16,796 nucleotides of DNA from Bacillota bacterium. GTDB lineage: Bacteria; Bacillota; Clostridia; Lachnospirales; Lachnospiraceae. The position numbers were made by a program, and so were the translations under genes. The notes under the pieces are model-generated. The model saw only the letters and a list, made by a program, of their open reading frames with translations, did no database searches and had not been told where the DNA came from. Shown piece by piece: positions 1-7,474 of this stretch; position 1 is the stretch's first letter; the number at the start of each line of letters is the position of its first letter. The stretch covers positions 1-16,796 of the forward strand of contig JAEZLZ010000083.1 in NCBI GenBank assembly GCA_023415055.1. Direction: 5' to 3'.

Positions 1-1
1 C

Positions 2-91
2 GTCTATCCAATCAGTGAATATGCTTGGATGGATATGGGGCAGATAGAAGAAATGGAAGAAATGAGAAAGCGACTATATGGAGATGAATAA
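2..91 (+). CDS. C-terminal end of a sugar nucleotidyltransferase (partial)
   Basis: Only the last 29 codons are present; the gene begins before the window. The visible tail reads ...YPISEYAWMDMGQIEEMEEM and stops with TAA at 89-91. The pattern 'P-I-x-E-Y-x-W-x-D-x-G' followed by a short acidic helix is typical of the C-terminal end of GlmU/RfbA-like sugar-phosphate nucleotidyltransferases, including the CBS-domain proteins (PtmE type) found in nonulosonic acid loci. The stop lies 14 bases inside the next gene, so the two are translationally linked and belong to one operon. In Campylobacter, PtmE makes the GDP-amino sugar that feeds legionaminic acid synthesis. Assigning that role here is inference from a short tail plus context. 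Confidence 0.55.
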   Translation, partial: VYPISEYAWMDMGQIEEMEEMRKRLYGDE

Positions 92-728
92 GAAGCTTCT
101 TTTAATTGGTGGCGGAGGTCATTGTAAAGTCATTCTGGATAGCTTGTTGTTTGACCATACATATGCGGAGATAGCTATTATCGATCAAGCTGAGAATATC
201 GGAATGCATATGATGGACATACCTGTTCTTGGCTGCGATGATGATCTGGAAGGGCTATATCAGGAGGGTTATCACTATGCCTTTTTATCCCTGGGCAGCA
301 TAGGCTATCCGGACAAACGCATCAAGCTATATTCTGAGCTTGAGAGAATCGGCTTCTCGATACCCAATATTATTGACGATACAGCAAGCGTCAGTAAGCA
401 TGCTGTACTTGACCAAGGAATCTATATCGGAAAGCATGCCGTGGTGAATCCGGGAGCAGTCCTTGGTAAAGGGGCTATTATTAATACCGCCTCTATCATT
501 GAACATGATTGCACTATTGAGGAGTTTGTTCACATTTCACCGGGCTCTGTCTTATGTGGTGGCGTATCGGTAGGTAAGAATACAAATATCGGAGCAGGTA
601 CTTCGATAAAGCAGCAGGTGAAGATTGGAAGCAATTGCGTCATTGGTATGGGAAGCGTTGTATTACACAATATCAACGACTCGGTAATGGCCTATGGAAA
701 TCCTTGCAGGGAGGTGAAATCATTATGA
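78..728 (+). CDS. neuD: NeuD/PglD-family sugar O- or N-acetyltransferase
   Basis: A 216-residue acyltransferase of the NeuD/PglD/LegH family that probably transfers acetyl from acetyl-CoA to an amino or hydroxyl group of a sugar precursor. Residues 5-95 form the Rossmann-like N-terminal sugar-binding domain, opening with LLLIGGGGHCKVILD. Residues about 100-205 show hexapeptide repeats of a left-handed beta helix (IGKHAVVNPGAVLGKGAIIN, VSVGKNTNIGAG, VKIGSNCVIGMGSVV). His143 in IIEHDC aligns with the catalytic histidine known in PglD. The start at 78 overlaps the previous gene by 14 bases; a second ATG at 84 is possible, and both have weak ribosome binding sites, consistent with coupling. It overlaps neuB by 4 bases. 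In a legionaminate pathway it would be the C4 amino-acetyltransferase; in a sialate pathway it might O-acetylate. The sequence alone does not decide. Confidence 0.85.
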   Translation: MEMNKKLLLIGGGGHCKVILDSLLFDHTYAEIAIIDQAENIGMHMMDIPVLGCDDDLEGLYQEGYHYAFLSLGSIGYPDKRIKLYSELERIGFSIPNIIDDTASVSKHAVLDQGIYIGKHAVVNPGAVLGKGAIINTASIIEHDCTIEEFVHISPGSVLCGGVSVGKNTNIGAGTSIKQQVKIGSNCVIGMGSVVLHNINDSVMAYGNPCREVKSL

Positions 729-1720
729 GAGTATTCATCATAGCAGAGGCAGGTGTTAATCATAACGGCAATCTTTCGCTGGCGAAGAAGTTGGTAGATG
801 TCGCTAAGGATGCAGGTGCCGATTGCATCAAGTTTCAGACCTTCAAGTCGGAGAATATTGTCTCAAAAAAAGCAGAGAAAGCAGAGTATCAGAAGAAGAA
901 CACCAATTCAGAGGGAAGTCAGTTAGAGATGCTTCGTAAGCTTGAGTTGCCTTATGAAGACTTCATTGAATTAAATAATTATTGTAAGATGAAAAATATC
1001 ATCTTTCTTTCTACTGCCTTTGATTTGGATAGTATCGATTTTCTAAAAAGCCTTGACATGATAGCCTGGAAAATACCCTCCGGTGATATTACAAATCTAC
1101 CATATCTAATAAAGATTGCACGCTTACATAAACCGGTCATTTTATCTACCGGTATGTGTGAGATGAAGGAAATCTATACAGCCGTAGATATTCTAAAGCG
1201 TCATGGTGCTGCAGATATTACACTGCTTCATTGCACAACACAGTATCCTACCCCATACAAAGATGTTAACCTTAAGGCGATGCTAACGATGAAGGAGCAA
1301 TTTGGATTACCGGTAGGCTATTCGGATCATACCAGCGGAATTGAAGTTCCGATTGCTGCGACCGCACTGGGAGCTACGGTGATCGAGAAGCATTTTACTC
1401 TGGATCGAAGCATGGAGGGACCGGATCATTTAGCCAGTCTTGAGCCATTGGAGCTTACGAATATGATAACCTCAATTCGTAATATTGAGATAGCTCTTGG
1501 AAACGGAAGAAAGCAGCCCGCGGCTTCGGAAGTGAAAAATATTGCCATTGCAAGAAAAAGTATCGTTGCTAAGAAGGCGATTATGGAAGGGGATTCATTT
1601 ACAGAGGACAATATTACAGTGAAGAGACCCGGCAATGGTATCAGCCCGATGCAATGGTATGAGGTGCTGGGTCAAATTGCGATAAGAAACTTTGATGAAG
1701 ATGAGTTGATTGAGCTATGA
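725..1720 (+). CDS. neuB: Nonulosonic acid synthase (NeuB/LegI family)
   Basis: A 331-residue cytoplasmic synthase that condenses phosphoenolpyruvate with a 6-carbon amino sugar (ManNAc or a 2,4-diacetamido-trideoxymannose) to give a 9-carbon nonulosonic acid. The TIM-barrel begins AEAGVNHNG (residues 8-16) and includes HCTTQYPTPYKDVNL (169-183), GYSDHTSG (198-205) and EKHFTLDRSMEGPDH (221-235). His202 and His223 match the spacing of the two metal-binding histidines of meningococcal NeuB. The C-terminal SAF (antifreeze-like) domain, about 275-331, contains ARKSIVA and VKRPGNGISP. The start at 725 was chosen because it has GGGAGGTGA just upstream and forms an ATGA overlap with neuD. An upstream in-frame start at 635 would add 30 non-homologous residues. 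The stop overlaps neuC by 4 bases. Sialic versus legionaminic substrate is unresolved. Confidence 0.95.
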   Translation: MRVFIIAEAGVNHNGNLSLAKKLVDVAKDAGADCIKFQTFKSENIVSKKAEKAEYQKKNTNSEGSQLEMLRKLELPYEDFIELNNYCKMKNIIFLSTAFDLDSIDFLKSLDMIAWKIPSGDITNLPYLIKIARLHKPVILSTGMCEMKEIYTAVDILKRHGAADITLLHCTTQYPTPYKDVNLKAMLTMKEQFGLPVGYSDHTSGIEVPIAATALGATVIEKHFTLDRSMEGPDHLASLEPLELTNMITSIRNIEIALGNGRKQPAASEVKNIAIARKSIVAKKAIMEGDSFTEDNITVKRPGNGISPMQWYEVLGQIAIRNFDEDELIEL

Positions 1721-2871
1721 AAAGAATCTGTATATTAACAGCGACCAGAGCAGAATACGGTTTACTCAAGCCGATAATTAAAAAGTTAATGATGGTACAG
1801 GAATTTGACGTGCGTGTAGTTGCTACAGGTGCGCATTTGTCATCTGAATTTGGACTTACCTATAAAGAAATAGAAAATGACGGGATCAGGATTGATGAAA
1901 AGATTGAGATACTGTTAAGCTCAGATACCCCTACTGCGATCTCAAAATCAATGGGTCTGGCTATGATTAGCTTTTCGGATTACTTTGAGAAGCTGAAGCC
2001 GGATATGCTGATTGTATTGGGAGATCGGTATGAGACTCTTGCGGTTAGTATGGCTGCAATGAATCAGAGAATACCGATTGCTCATCTTTATGGAGGTGAG
2101 ATCACGGAAGGCGCGATAGATGATGTAATTCGGCATGCGATCACAAAACTTAGCTATCTGCATTTTACCAGTACTGAGGAATATCGTAAACGTGTGATTC
2201 AATTGGGAGAAAATCCGGAGCGGGTTTTCTGCGTTGGTGCTATAGGGATAGAAAATATTCTGAATGAGAAATTATACTCGAAAAATGAGCTCGAAGAATC
2301 ACTCCAATGTAAGCTGGAGCAACCCCTTGCAGTCGTTACATTTCATCCTGTAACACTTGAGAACAACAGCTCAGAGCAGCAGGTGACAGAACTGTTTCGT
2401 GCGATTACGCATTATCCAAAAATGAAGTTTATTATTACAAAAGCGAATGCGGATACCAATGGTCGCGTTATTAACCAGCTGATTGACGAATTTGTCAAGA
2501 AGAATGAGAATACCATCGCCTTCAGCTCGTTAGGAAGTCTGAGATATCTCAGTTTATTAAAATATTGCAACATGGTGATTGGTAATTCGAGCAGTGGGAT
2601 ATTGGAGGCTCCAAGCTTTAGAATACCTACGGTTAATATAGGTGATCGGCAAAAGGGAAGATTGCAGGCCGACAGTATCATTAATTGTGAACCGGTGGAA
2701 GCCCAAATAATTGCAGCAATGAACAAAGCCTTAAGCGATGAATTTATCCAGGTAGCTGCCAGTGTCAGCAATCCCTATGGTGATGGAGCAACCTCTGATA
2801 AAATCATTGACCGGATTAAGAAAACGTTGAACAATCCGATTGATTTGAAAAAGACTTTTTATGATTTATAG
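1717..2871 (+). CDS. neuC: Hydrolysing UDP/GDP-sugar 2-epimerase (NeuC/LegG family)
   Basis: A 384-residue GT-B-fold enzyme of the UDP-GlcNAc 2-epimerase family, hydrolysing type. It would release the nucleotide and invert C2, giving ManNAc or the 2,4-diacetamido mannose analogue used by NeuB. Visible landmarks are TATRAEYGLLKPI (residues 8-20), VLGDRYETL (100-108), AHLYGGEITEGAIDD (122-136), TFHPVT (208-213) and GNSSSGILEAPSF (289-301) followed by VNIGDRQKGR. These match NeuC/LegG rather than the shorter-motif WecB epimerases of teichoic or enterobacterial antigen synthesis, which usually lack the GGEITEGAIDD block. Length is normal for the family. It overlaps neuB by ATGA at 1717-1720 and is followed 14 bases later by an oxidoreductase. 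Whether it acts on UDP- or GDP-linked, and on GlcNAc or bacillosamine-type sugar, cannot be read from the sequence. Confidence 0.92.
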   Translation: MKRICILTATRAEYGLLKPIIKKLMMVQEFDVRVVATGAHLSSEFGLTYKEIENDGIRIDEKIEILLSSDTPTAISKSMGLAMISFSDYFEKLKPDMLIVLGDRYETLAVSMAAMNQRIPIAHLYGGEITEGAIDDVIRHAITKLSYLHFTSTEEYRKRVIQLGENPERVFCVGAIGIENILNEKLYSKNELEESLQCKLEQPLAVVTFHPVTLENNSSEQQVTELFRAITHYPKMKFIITKANADTNGRVINQLIDEFVKKNENTIAFSSLGSLRYLSLLKYCNMVIGNSSSGILEAPSFRIPTVNIGDRQKGRLQADSIINCEPVEAQIIAAMNKALSDEFIQVAASVSNPYGDGATSDKIIDRIKKTLNNPIDLKKTFYDL

Positions 2872-2885
2872 CATGGAGGATCGTT

Positions 2886-3860
2886 ATGAAGGTTGTCATA
2901 ATTGGACTTGGTTCCATGGGTCGCAGAAGAATTCGATTAATTAAAAAATATGATTCATCAATTGAAATCATTGGGATAGATAATAATGAGGAACGCAGAG
3001 AATTCTGTAAAAAAGAATATGAAATGGCAACCTTCCATCAGTTATCAGAGTGTATCGGTGAAGGGCTAGATGGTGCTTTTATCTGCACCTCTCCGTTATC
3101 CCATCATAAGATCATTACAGAATGCCTGGAGCAAGGGCTTCATGTGTTTACGGAACTTAATCTGGTCTCTGATGGATATGAGAGAAATATGAAACTGGCT
3201 GCAGAGAAAGGACGTATTCTTTTTCTCTCCTCCACATTTCTGTACAGGGATGAAATAAAGAAAATTATGTCATTGGTTCAGAACTCGAGGGGTATGCTTA
3301 ATTATACGTATCATATTGGACAGTATTTACCGGATTGGCATCCTTGGGAAAGTTATAAGAATTTCTTCGTAGAAGATAAGCGTTCGAATGGCTGCCGAGA
3401 AATATTCGCGATAGAACTGCCCTGGTTAACAGAAGCCTTTGGTTCGATTATCGATATCAAAGTGACCAAGAATAAAATCAGCAAACTGGAAATTGATTAC
3501 TGTGACAATTATCTTGTTATGCTGGAACACAGCTCCGGACATAAGGGGCTTTTGGCGGTTGATGTTGTATCAAGAAAGGCAGTAAGAAATCTGGAGATCT
3601 TCGGGGAAGAACTATACCTTAGCTGGAATGGTTCGCCAACCGGACTCTATCAATATGATTATGAATTAAAAGAGAATAAGAATATTGAACTTTATGAAGC
3701 AATCGATCAACTTGAAAATTATAGTAGCTTTGTTGTAGAGAATGCCTATTTGAATGAAATTATCGCATTCTTTGATACAATATTACAAGGAAAGCCACAA
3801 TCCTACAGCTTTGAGAAGGATAGTAGTATACTGAGAATCATCGATAGAATCGAGGCCTAA
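2886..3860 (+). CDS. Gfo/Idh/MocA-family protein, atypical active site
   Basis: A 324-residue protein of the Gfo/Idh/MocA NAD(P)-dependent sugar oxidoreductase family. The N-terminal Rossmann domain has the dinucleotide-binding loop GLGSMG (7-12) and the CTSPLSHH strand-turn (67-74). The usual Glu-Lys-Pro motif, whose lysine is normally catalytic, is replaced by Thr-Glu-Leu-Asn (89-92), and the position where relatives carry the active-site histidine reads AIELPW (175-180). A YLPDWHP segment (147-153) is shared with the next gene product, so the two probably come from one subfamily. The ribosome binding site GGAGGA at 2875-2880 is strong. The next gene starts 1 base after the stop. It may bind a nucleotide sugar and cofactor without classical chemistry, or use different residues; the exact role in nonulosonate synthesis is not known to me. 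Confidence 0.8.
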   Translation: MKVVIIGLGSMGRRRIRLIKKYDSSIEIIGIDNNEERREFCKKEYEMATFHQLSECIGEGLDGAFICTSPLSHHKIITECLEQGLHVFTELNLVSDGYERNMKLAAEKGRILFLSSTFLYRDEIKKIMSLVQNSRGMLNYTYHIGQYLPDWHPWESYKNFFVEDKRSNGCREIFAIELPWLTEAFGSIIDIKVTKNKISKLEIDYCDNYLVMLEHSSGHKGLLAVDVVSRKAVRNLEIFGEELYLSWNGSPTGLYQYDYELKENKNIELYEAIDQLENYSSFVVENAYLNEIIAFFDTILQGKPQSYSFEKDSSILRIIDRIEA

Positions 3861-3861
3861 A

Positions 3862-4809
3862 ATGAACTTAAAGTATAAAATCGGAATAATCGGAGCAGGT
3901 TCTATTGGAAGAAGACATCTTCGTAATATAGTGGAGGTATTAAGCAGCAGGAACATTTCGTTCGAGATTGATTTGATCAGAAGTGGTACGGGAAATCCGA
4001 TTACTTCGGAGGAGGCTGCGTATATATGTAATACCTATCTTTCCTACGATGATATTCCGGATGATTATGATATCCTGTTTATCACCAATCCGACCCATCT
4101 TCATTATGAAACCATAATAAAATATTCGAACAAAACAAAGCATATGTTCATAGAGAAGCCAGTCTTCGATCAATCTGATATTGATATTCGAGATCTGGGT
4201 CTTAAGAAGAATGGCGTATATTATGTGGCATGCCCGTTAAGATATACAGAGGTCATTCAATACCTGAAGAAGGAACTACACAATTTGAAAATATATAGTG
4301 CGAGAGCCATCTGCTCCAGCTATCTGCCGGATTGGAGACCTAATCAGGATTATAGGGAATGCTATAGTGCCCATAAGGATCAAGGCGGAGGAGTATCCAT
4401 TGATCTAATTCATGAATGGGACTACATCTCTTATTTATTTGGACATCCGGAGAGCGTTTTCAATATCCGCGACCATTTTTCTGACCTTGAGATTGATAGT
4501 GATGATTTATCGATTTATATAGCCAGATATCCTCATATGGCTGTGGAGCTACATTTGGATTATTTTGGTCGTAAGACCATCCGAGAAATATGTATATTTA
4601 CAGAGTCGGATACAATAATAGGGGATATTACGAATAGTGAGGTACGATATCTTAAGAAAGAAGAAACAATATCTTTCAAAGAGAAGCGCAATGATTTTTA
4701 TTTGAAAGAGATGGAACATTTTTATGATATCCTTGCAGGAGTGGAGAAGAATGATAATGATATTCTTACTGCACTTCACACGCTTCGGCTCACGAAGGAG
4801 GGAAAGTAG
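3862..4809 (+). CDS. Gfo/Idh/MocA-family sugar oxidoreductase
   Basis: A 315-residue NAD(P)-dependent oxidoreductase. The Rossmann motif GAGSIGRRHL spans residues 11-20 and TNPTHLHYE is at 75-83. The canonical EKP motif is intact at 98-100, and QGGGVSIDLIHEWDY (174-188) supplies the expected active-site histidine at 184. YLPDWRP (154-160) and DYRECYSA (163-170) mark the subfamily often found next to PtmB-type cytidylyltransferases in surface-glycan loci. The start follows the previous stop by one base, with only a short GAGG as ribosome binding site, so translation probably depends on coupling. The next gene starts 1 base after its stop. By position it resembles Campylobacter PtmF, thought to act on an amino-sugar precursor of legionaminic acid, but the substrate is inferred from context only. 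Confidence 0.82.
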   Translation: MNLKYKIGIIGAGSIGRRHLRNIVEVLSSRNISFEIDLIRSGTGNPITSEEAAYICNTYLSYDDIPDDYDILFITNPTHLHYETIIKYSNKTKHMFIEKPVFDQSDIDIRDLGLKKNGVYYVACPLRYTEVIQYLKKELHNLKIYSARAICSSYLPDWRPNQDYRECYSAHKDQGGGVSIDLIHEWDYISYLFGHPESVFNIRDHFSDLEIDSDDLSIYIARYPHMAVELHLDYFGRKTIREICIFTESDTIIGDITNSEVRYLKKEETISFKEKRNDFYLKEMEHFYDILAGVEKNDNDILTALHTLRLTKEGK

Positions 4810-4810
4810 A

Positions 4811-5572
4811 ATGAATATATTATTCACGATTTGCGGAAGAGCCGGATCCAAAGGGATTCGCAATAAGAATATAAAGGACTTCTTAGACTATCCGTTGCCA
4901 TTTTATACTGTCTCGGCGATTCATCTATATACAAAGCTCCATCCTGAGAATCATTATGATATAGCACTGAATACGGATAGCACTGATTTAATAAATCTAT
5001 TTTGCGATAAGCTTAACCTGGATATTGATATAGTAGAAAGACAATCAGACCTTGGATTAGATAATACACCAAAGGTTTCTGTCATTTTAAATACCTATGA
5101 AGAAATATCAAAACGAAAATCGATTGATTATAACATGGTAGTGGATTTGGACATTACCTCACCGCTTAGAACCGTGAAGGATATTGAAAATCTGATTGAA
5201 CGAAAACAATTGACAGATGCAGATGTAGTGTTTTCGGTGACGGATTCCCGCAGAAATCCTTATTTTAATATGGTTAAGAAGACTGAAAATGGTTATGAGA
5301 GGGTGATCAAATCTTCCTTTCATACACGTCAGGAGGCTCCGGAAATATTTGATATGAATGCCTCCATGTATGCTTATAAGCCTTCCTTCCTAATGAGCAA
5401 AAAGGCATTATTTGAGGGAAAATGTGACGCAATTAAGATGATGGATACCGCAGTACTTGACTTGGATCATGAGATTGACTTCGAATTAATGAGTGTAATT
5501 GCTAAATATTTATATGATACCTATTCAGATTTCCGTGAAATTGCCACAAATATTGAATCTATTCTGTTGTAA
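4811..5572 (+). CDS. CMP-nonulosonate cytidylyltransferase (NeuA/PtmB family)
   Basis: A 253-residue acylneuraminate cytidylyltransferase, which activates the finished nonulosonic acid with CTP to give the CMP-sugar used by glycosyltransferases. The CTP-binding loop is TICGRAGSKGIRNKN (6-20), where the more familiar P-A-R is replaced by C-G-R. Further family blocks are LDITSPLRTVKDI (113-125), RRNPYFNM (147-154), HTRQEAP (171-177) and the metal-binding DLDHEIDF (217-224). The start at 4811 is preceded by AAGGAGGG at 4795-4802. An in-frame extension back to 4724 would overlap the preceding gene by 86 bases and has no homology. This is the last gene of the nonulosonate cluster; a 101-base spacer with a possible promoter follows. 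The Cys-Gly variant suggests the PtmB/LegF branch rather than classical NeuA, with moderate certainty. Confidence 0.92.
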   Translation: MNILFTICGRAGSKGIRNKNIKDFLDYPLPFYTVSAIHLYTKLHPENHYDIALNTDSTDLINLFCDKLNLDIDIVERQSDLGLDNTPKVSVILNTYEEISKRKSIDYNMVVDLDITSPLRTVKDIENLIERKQLTDADVVFSVTDSRRNPYFNMVKKTENGYERVIKSSFHTRQEAPEIFDMNASMYAYKPSFLMSKKALFEGKCDAIKMMDTAVLDLDHEIDFELMSVIAKYLYDTYSDFREIATNIESILL

Positions 5573-5589
5573 TACAAATTAGGTTGTTA

Positions 5590-5619
5590 TTGATTTGCGA
5601 TACATTAGGCTTGTATTAT
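5590..5619 (+). promoter_or_regulatory. Possible sigma-70 promoter before rmlA
   Basis: TTGATT at 5590-5595 and TATTAT at 5614-5619 are separated by 18 bases in an AT-rich spacer between the cytidylyltransferase and rmlA. No terminator is visible in this spacer, so rmlA could also be read through from the nonulosonate operon. This is a match by eye in AT-rich DNA and therefore uncertain. Confidence 0.4.
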
Positions 5620-5673
5620 CGTTATGATTTGATTAAATTAAAAATAAAATAAGTAAAAAATAGGAGGTACCCA

Positions 5674-6552
5674 ATGAAAGGTATCATTCTCGCCGGAGGC
5701 TCCGGCACAAGGCTATATCCATTAACTATGGTAACTTCAAAACAGTTGTTACCGGTTTATGATAAACCCATGATATATTATCCTTTATCCACGCTGATGC
5801 TGGCGGGAATTCAGGATATTCTCATCATATCAACACCTCATGACCTTCCGAATTTTAAGAAGCTTCTTGGCGACGGCTCCAATTATGGCATCAGATTATC
5901 TTACGCCGAACAGCCTTCCCCGGATGGACTGGCTCAGGCGTTTCTTATCGGCGAGGAATTTATCGCAGGTGATTCCTGTGCTATGGTGCTGGGAGATAAT
6001 ATCTTCTATGGCAGCGGCTTAACGAAGCACCTGAAGGAAGCAGCGAGAAAAGAGCATGGAGCCACCATATTCGGCTATTATGTGGAGGATCCGGAGCGTT
6101 TCGGTATCGTTGAATTTGATGCTGAAGGGAAAGCGATATCGATTGAAGAAAAACCGGAGCAGCCAAAATCAAATTATTGCGTAACCGGGCTATACTTCTA
6201 TGACAACCGGGTTTGTGAGCTGGCGAAGCAGGTTAAGCCATCCAAACGCGGTGAACTGGAGATTACAGACTTAAACCGCATGTATCTGGAGGCTGGAACA
6301 CTTAATGTTGTCACATTGGGACGTGGATATGCCTGGCTTGATACAGGAACTATGGATGCCTTAAGTGATGCTTCCGAATTCGTTCGAGTAATTGAGAAGC
6401 GACAGGGAATTCAGATCGCAGCGATAGAGGAGATTGCCTACATTAACGGGTGGATCAATAAGGAGAAATTACTTGAAGCAGCAGCTCGCTATGGTAAATC
6501 CTCATATGGACAACATCTGCGAAAGGTGTCCGAGGGTAAGATCCTTTATTAA
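5674..6552 (+). CDS. rmlA: Glucose-1-phosphate thymidylyltransferase
   Basis: A 292-residue cytoplasmic enzyme that joins glucose-1-phosphate and dTTP into dTDP-glucose, the first step of dTDP-L-rhamnose synthesis. The pyrophosphorylase signature GGSGTRLYP lies at residues 8-16, followed by SKQLLPVYDKPMIYYPLST, and later VLGDNIFYGSGL, IEEKPEQPKSNYCVTGLYFYD in the sugar-binding region, and GRGYAWLDTGT near the C-terminus. These are the standard short-form RmlA/RfbA motifs, and the length is normal. The ribosome binding site TAGGAGG lies at 5661-5667, 6 bases before the ATG. The partner rmlC follows after 246 bases. rmlB and rmlD are not in the window, so the pathway must be completed elsewhere or the dTDP-glucose is used by another route. 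Confidence 0.96.
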   Translation: MKGIILAGGSGTRLYPLTMVTSKQLLPVYDKPMIYYPLSTLMLAGIQDILIISTPHDLPNFKKLLGDGSNYGIRLSYAEQPSPDGLAQAFLIGEEFIAGDSCAMVLGDNIFYGSGLTKHLKEAARKEHGATIFGYYVEDPERFGIVEFDAEGKAISIEEKPEQPKSNYCVTGLYFYDNRVCELAKQVKPSKRGELEITDLNRMYLEAGTLNVVTLGRGYAWLDTGTMDALSDASEFVRVIEKRQGIQIAAIEEIAYINGWINKEKLLEAAARYGKSSYGQHLRKVSEGKILY

Positions 6553-6798
6553 CTATCAATAGAATATATTTGTTTAAGGAAGGTGTTGCACAAGTAATAT
6601 CTTCCTTCTATGTTTATATATAAATTACCGATGAAGTTATTTAAGTATACAATCAATTAGAAATTGCAGAATTGTCTGCTTGAATGTAACGCATTCTACA
6701 AATGAGCTCCGGTTTAAACAAAGAAATTAACTTACTTGATAGATAAATACTTATGTAAAAATGATATAAATGGAATTAAGATGGGAGAATTGTATATC
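6553..6798 (+). other. rmlA-rmlC spacer, no convincing gene
   Basis: An AT-rich spacer of 246 bases. It contains a loose inverted repeat (AAGGAAG at 6576-6582 with CTTCCTT at 6601-6607, 18-base loop, no T-tract) and a weak promoter-like pair (TTGCAC 6586-6591 and TATGTT 6609-6614, 17-base spacing). Neither is strong enough to call. The in-frame extension of rmlC from 6736 lies here but lacks family similarity. Confidence 0.4.
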
Positions 6799-7350
6799 AT
6801 GAATATTATTAGTACAGAATTAAAGGACGTTTATATTTTAGAACCGAAGGTATTCGGAGATCGCAGAGGTTGGTTCTATGAGAGCTGGTCAGAGAGTACA
6901 CTTGCAGAAAAAGGATTTCATTATAGTTTCGTTCAAGACAATCATTCCTTCTCTGCCGAGAAAGGAACGCTTCGAGGTCTTCATTGCCAGAAGGGAGACG
7001 CAGCCCAGGCGAAGCTGGTTAGATGTACTAGAGGAGCAATTATGGATTTTATAGTGGATGTTCGTAAGGGGTCTCCAACTTATAAAAAATGGACTTCAGT
7101 TGAATTATCTGCAGTTAACTTTAGGCAGTTGCTGATCCCAAGAGGCTTTTTGCATGGTTTTATAACCTTGACAGAGGATGTGGAGTTCCTTTATAAAGTA
7201 GATAATATTTATAATACAGAAGCAGACCGTTCGATATGTTGGAGTGATCCTGAATTTGGTATTCAGTGGGGGATCGACAACCCAATATTATCGGATAAGG
7301 ATGCTAAAGCCCCTTTGTTTAGTGAAAGCGATATCGATTTTGTATATTAG
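6799..7350 (+). CDS. rmlC: dTDP-4-dehydrorhamnose 3,5-epimerase
   Basis: A 183-residue cupin enzyme that epimerises C3 and C5 of dTDP-4-keto-6-deoxyglucose in the rhamnose pathway. Family landmarks include EPKVFGDRRGWFYESW (15-30), KGTLRGLHCQ (55-64), AQAKLVRCTRGAIMDF (69-84), VDVRKGSPTY (86-95), LLIPRGFLHGF (111-121) and SICWSDPEFGIQW (145-157). His62 and Tyr132 correspond, with a one-residue offset, to the catalytic His and Tyr of Salmonella RmlC. The residue after the catalytic Leu-His is Cys instead of the common Tyr. I chose the ATG at 6799 because residues from there align with the family N-terminus and GGGAG lies 11 bases upstream; starts at 6736 and 6781 add unrelated residues. A lipid kinase gene follows after 124 bases. 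Confidence 0.93.
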   Translation: MNIISTELKDVYILEPKVFGDRRGWFYESWSESTLAEKGFHYSFVQDNHSFSAEKGTLRGLHCQKGDAAQAKLVRCTRGAIMDFIVDVRKGSPTYKKWTSVELSAVNFRQLLIPRGFLHGFITLTEDVEFLYKVDNIYNTEADRSICWSDPEFGIQWGIDNPILSDKDAKAPLFSESDIDFVY

Positions 7351-7474
7351 ATTAATTAACAATCAATATAGTAAGTACATGTTATATCAGAGTAATCTAA
7401 ATCTTATCTATCAAGCAACGAATGACAGAAACGTAAAGTAGCACATATCATTACCACCGGATTGGAGGAATCTT

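Noticed and set aside
327..533. Open frames on the minus strand inside the glycan, transporter and nusA genes (also 1426-1635, 2412-2771, 11851-12174, 14690-15007 and others)
   Set aside because: They lie antisense to genes with clear family motifs, have no ribosome binding sites of note and encode no recognisable protein.
635..724. Upstream in-frame start extending NeuB
   Set aside because: The extra 30 residues overlap neuD and do not resemble NeuB; the ATG at 725 has a strong ribosome binding site.
4724..4810. Upstream start extending the cytidylyltransferase
   Set aside because: It would overlap the previous gene by 86 bases, while ATG 4811 has AAGGAGG and begins with the family N-terminus.
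5567..5577. TTGTA-A-TACAA dyad at the end of the cytidylyltransferase gene
   Set aside because: Too short and includes the stop codon; no T-tract or partner site seen.
5692..5706. Perfect inverted repeat GCCGGAGGCTCCGGC at the start of rmlA
   Set aside because: It follows from the Gly-Gly-Ser-Gly codons of the catalytic loop; the loop would be too short for a strong hairpin, so chance is the simplest reading.
6576..6607. AAGGAAG...CTTCCTT as an rmlA terminator
   Set aside because: The stem is AT-rich with an 18-base loop and no T-tract.
6736..6798. Upstream starts for rmlC (6736, 6781)
   Set aside because: Added residues are not part of the RmlC fold, and 6799 matches the usual N-terminus.
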